A stretch of 64,000 bases of DNA from positions 1-64,000 of the forward strand of contig VSPG01000002.1 in NCBI GenBank assembly GCA_009775265.1, given 5' to 3'. Below the pieces are notes generated by a model that saw nothing but the letters and a program-made list of their open reading frames with translations, was not told the DNA's origin and made no database searches. Every line of letters starts with the position of its first letter. Within the stretch, counting starts at the first letter, position 1. Position numbers and translations under genes: made by a program. This DNA comes from Muribaculaceae bacterium. Lineage in GTDB: Bacteria; Bacteroidota; Bacteroidia; Bacteroidales; Muribaculaceae. Positions 63,866-64,000 of this stretch are shown piece after piece.

Positions 63866-64000
63866 ATGATACAGACACTGACAACCGACACATCATTTGA
63901 CAAGTACGAGGAATACCGACTGCACATGGAAACGCTGCTCTCGGCATCGCTGACTGATTTCGATATTCCGGGGCGCATTCTGATACCACTCGGCGACGCA
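63866..64000 (+). CDS. Partial CDS of unknown function, cut by the window edge
   Basis: An ATG at 63866 opens a frame of 45 residues (MIQTLTTDTSFDKYEEYRLH..., then IPGRILIPLGDA) that runs off the end. The frame is also open back to an ATG at 63785, but that start lies within the two leader hairpins and gives a hydrophobic Gly-rich extension that looks non-coding. No family can be named from this fragment; it is presumably part of the integrated element. Confidence 0.5.
   Translation, partial: MIQTLTTDTSFDKYEEYRLHMETLLSASLTDFDIPGRILIPLGDA

Noticed and set aside
63760..63978. 72-residue minus-strand frame at the right edge
   Set aside because: It runs back over the plus-strand promoter and hairpins, and its Pro/Arg/Lys-rich sequence follows from those repeats.
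1..64000. CRISPR array or rRNA operon
   Set aside because: No regularly spaced direct repeats and no 16S/23S signature stretches were seen in reading the window.

Overview
The window reads as a chromosomal segment of a moderately GC-rich gut Bacteroidales, most like a Muribaculaceae member. That family-level placement is inference. It rests on the Bacteroidetes promoter signature (TTTG, about 20 bases, TAnnTTTG) upstream of many genes, an AT-rich leader style without Shine-Dalgarno sites, TonB-dependent receptors with lipoprotein partners, xylan/arabinan glycoside hydrolases, a DUF4492-cydA-cydB operon, and several dipeptidyl peptidases. No plasmid or phage genes are visible until the right edge, where a tyrosine recombinase suggests the start of an integrated element.

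Left part (0-14 kb, nearly all minus strand): tpiA; a GH3 beta-xylosidase-like enzyme; a coupled group of DPP4, an orphan membrane protein, miaA and an orphan secreted protein; then a hemicellulose cluster of a small carbohydrate-associated protein, a GH43 arabinanase-like enzyme and a GH43-GH8 fusion. The cluster has no SusC/SusD pair. At 14.2 kb lies an unlisted 41-residue ORF with its own promoter element and terminator.

14.5-28 kb (minus strand): the ribosomal operon rplM-rpsI-rpsB-tsf, a DPP5-like S9 peptidase, the cytochrome bd operon ending in a YigZ/IMPACT protein, nhaA, lepA and a secreted regulatory-domain protein.

28-49 kb (mixed strands): a TonB receptor with a long hairpin-rich leader and a non-SusD lipoprotein; a malic enzyme lacking the usual phosphotransacetylase tail; a degenerate Rieske-like lipoprotein; pyrE with an altered PRPP loop; a His/Pro-rich secreted protein; tRNA-Leu(UAG); a TPR sensor kinase homologue lacking its phosphoacceptor His; an ECF sigma/anti-sigma/Spy-like operon; a second TonB receptor; a lipoprotein; rplS; pta-ackA; and a long-chain acyl-CoA synthetase. 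Convergent gene pairs are separated by long, near-perfect inverted-repeat terminators.

49-64 kb (plus strand): a tightly overlapping run (TPR/PD40 protein, CstA-like carrier, PHP phosphatase, U32 protein), then dxr-rseP-RlmI-like methyltransferase-DPP3, an SPFH protein with an Arc-like repressor, a tyrosine recombinase and a CDS cut by the window edge. DPP4, DPP5-like and DPP3 enzymes together with the TonB receptors point to combined peptide and hemicellulose use with anaerobic, acetate-producing metabolism and bd-oxidase oxygen defence.
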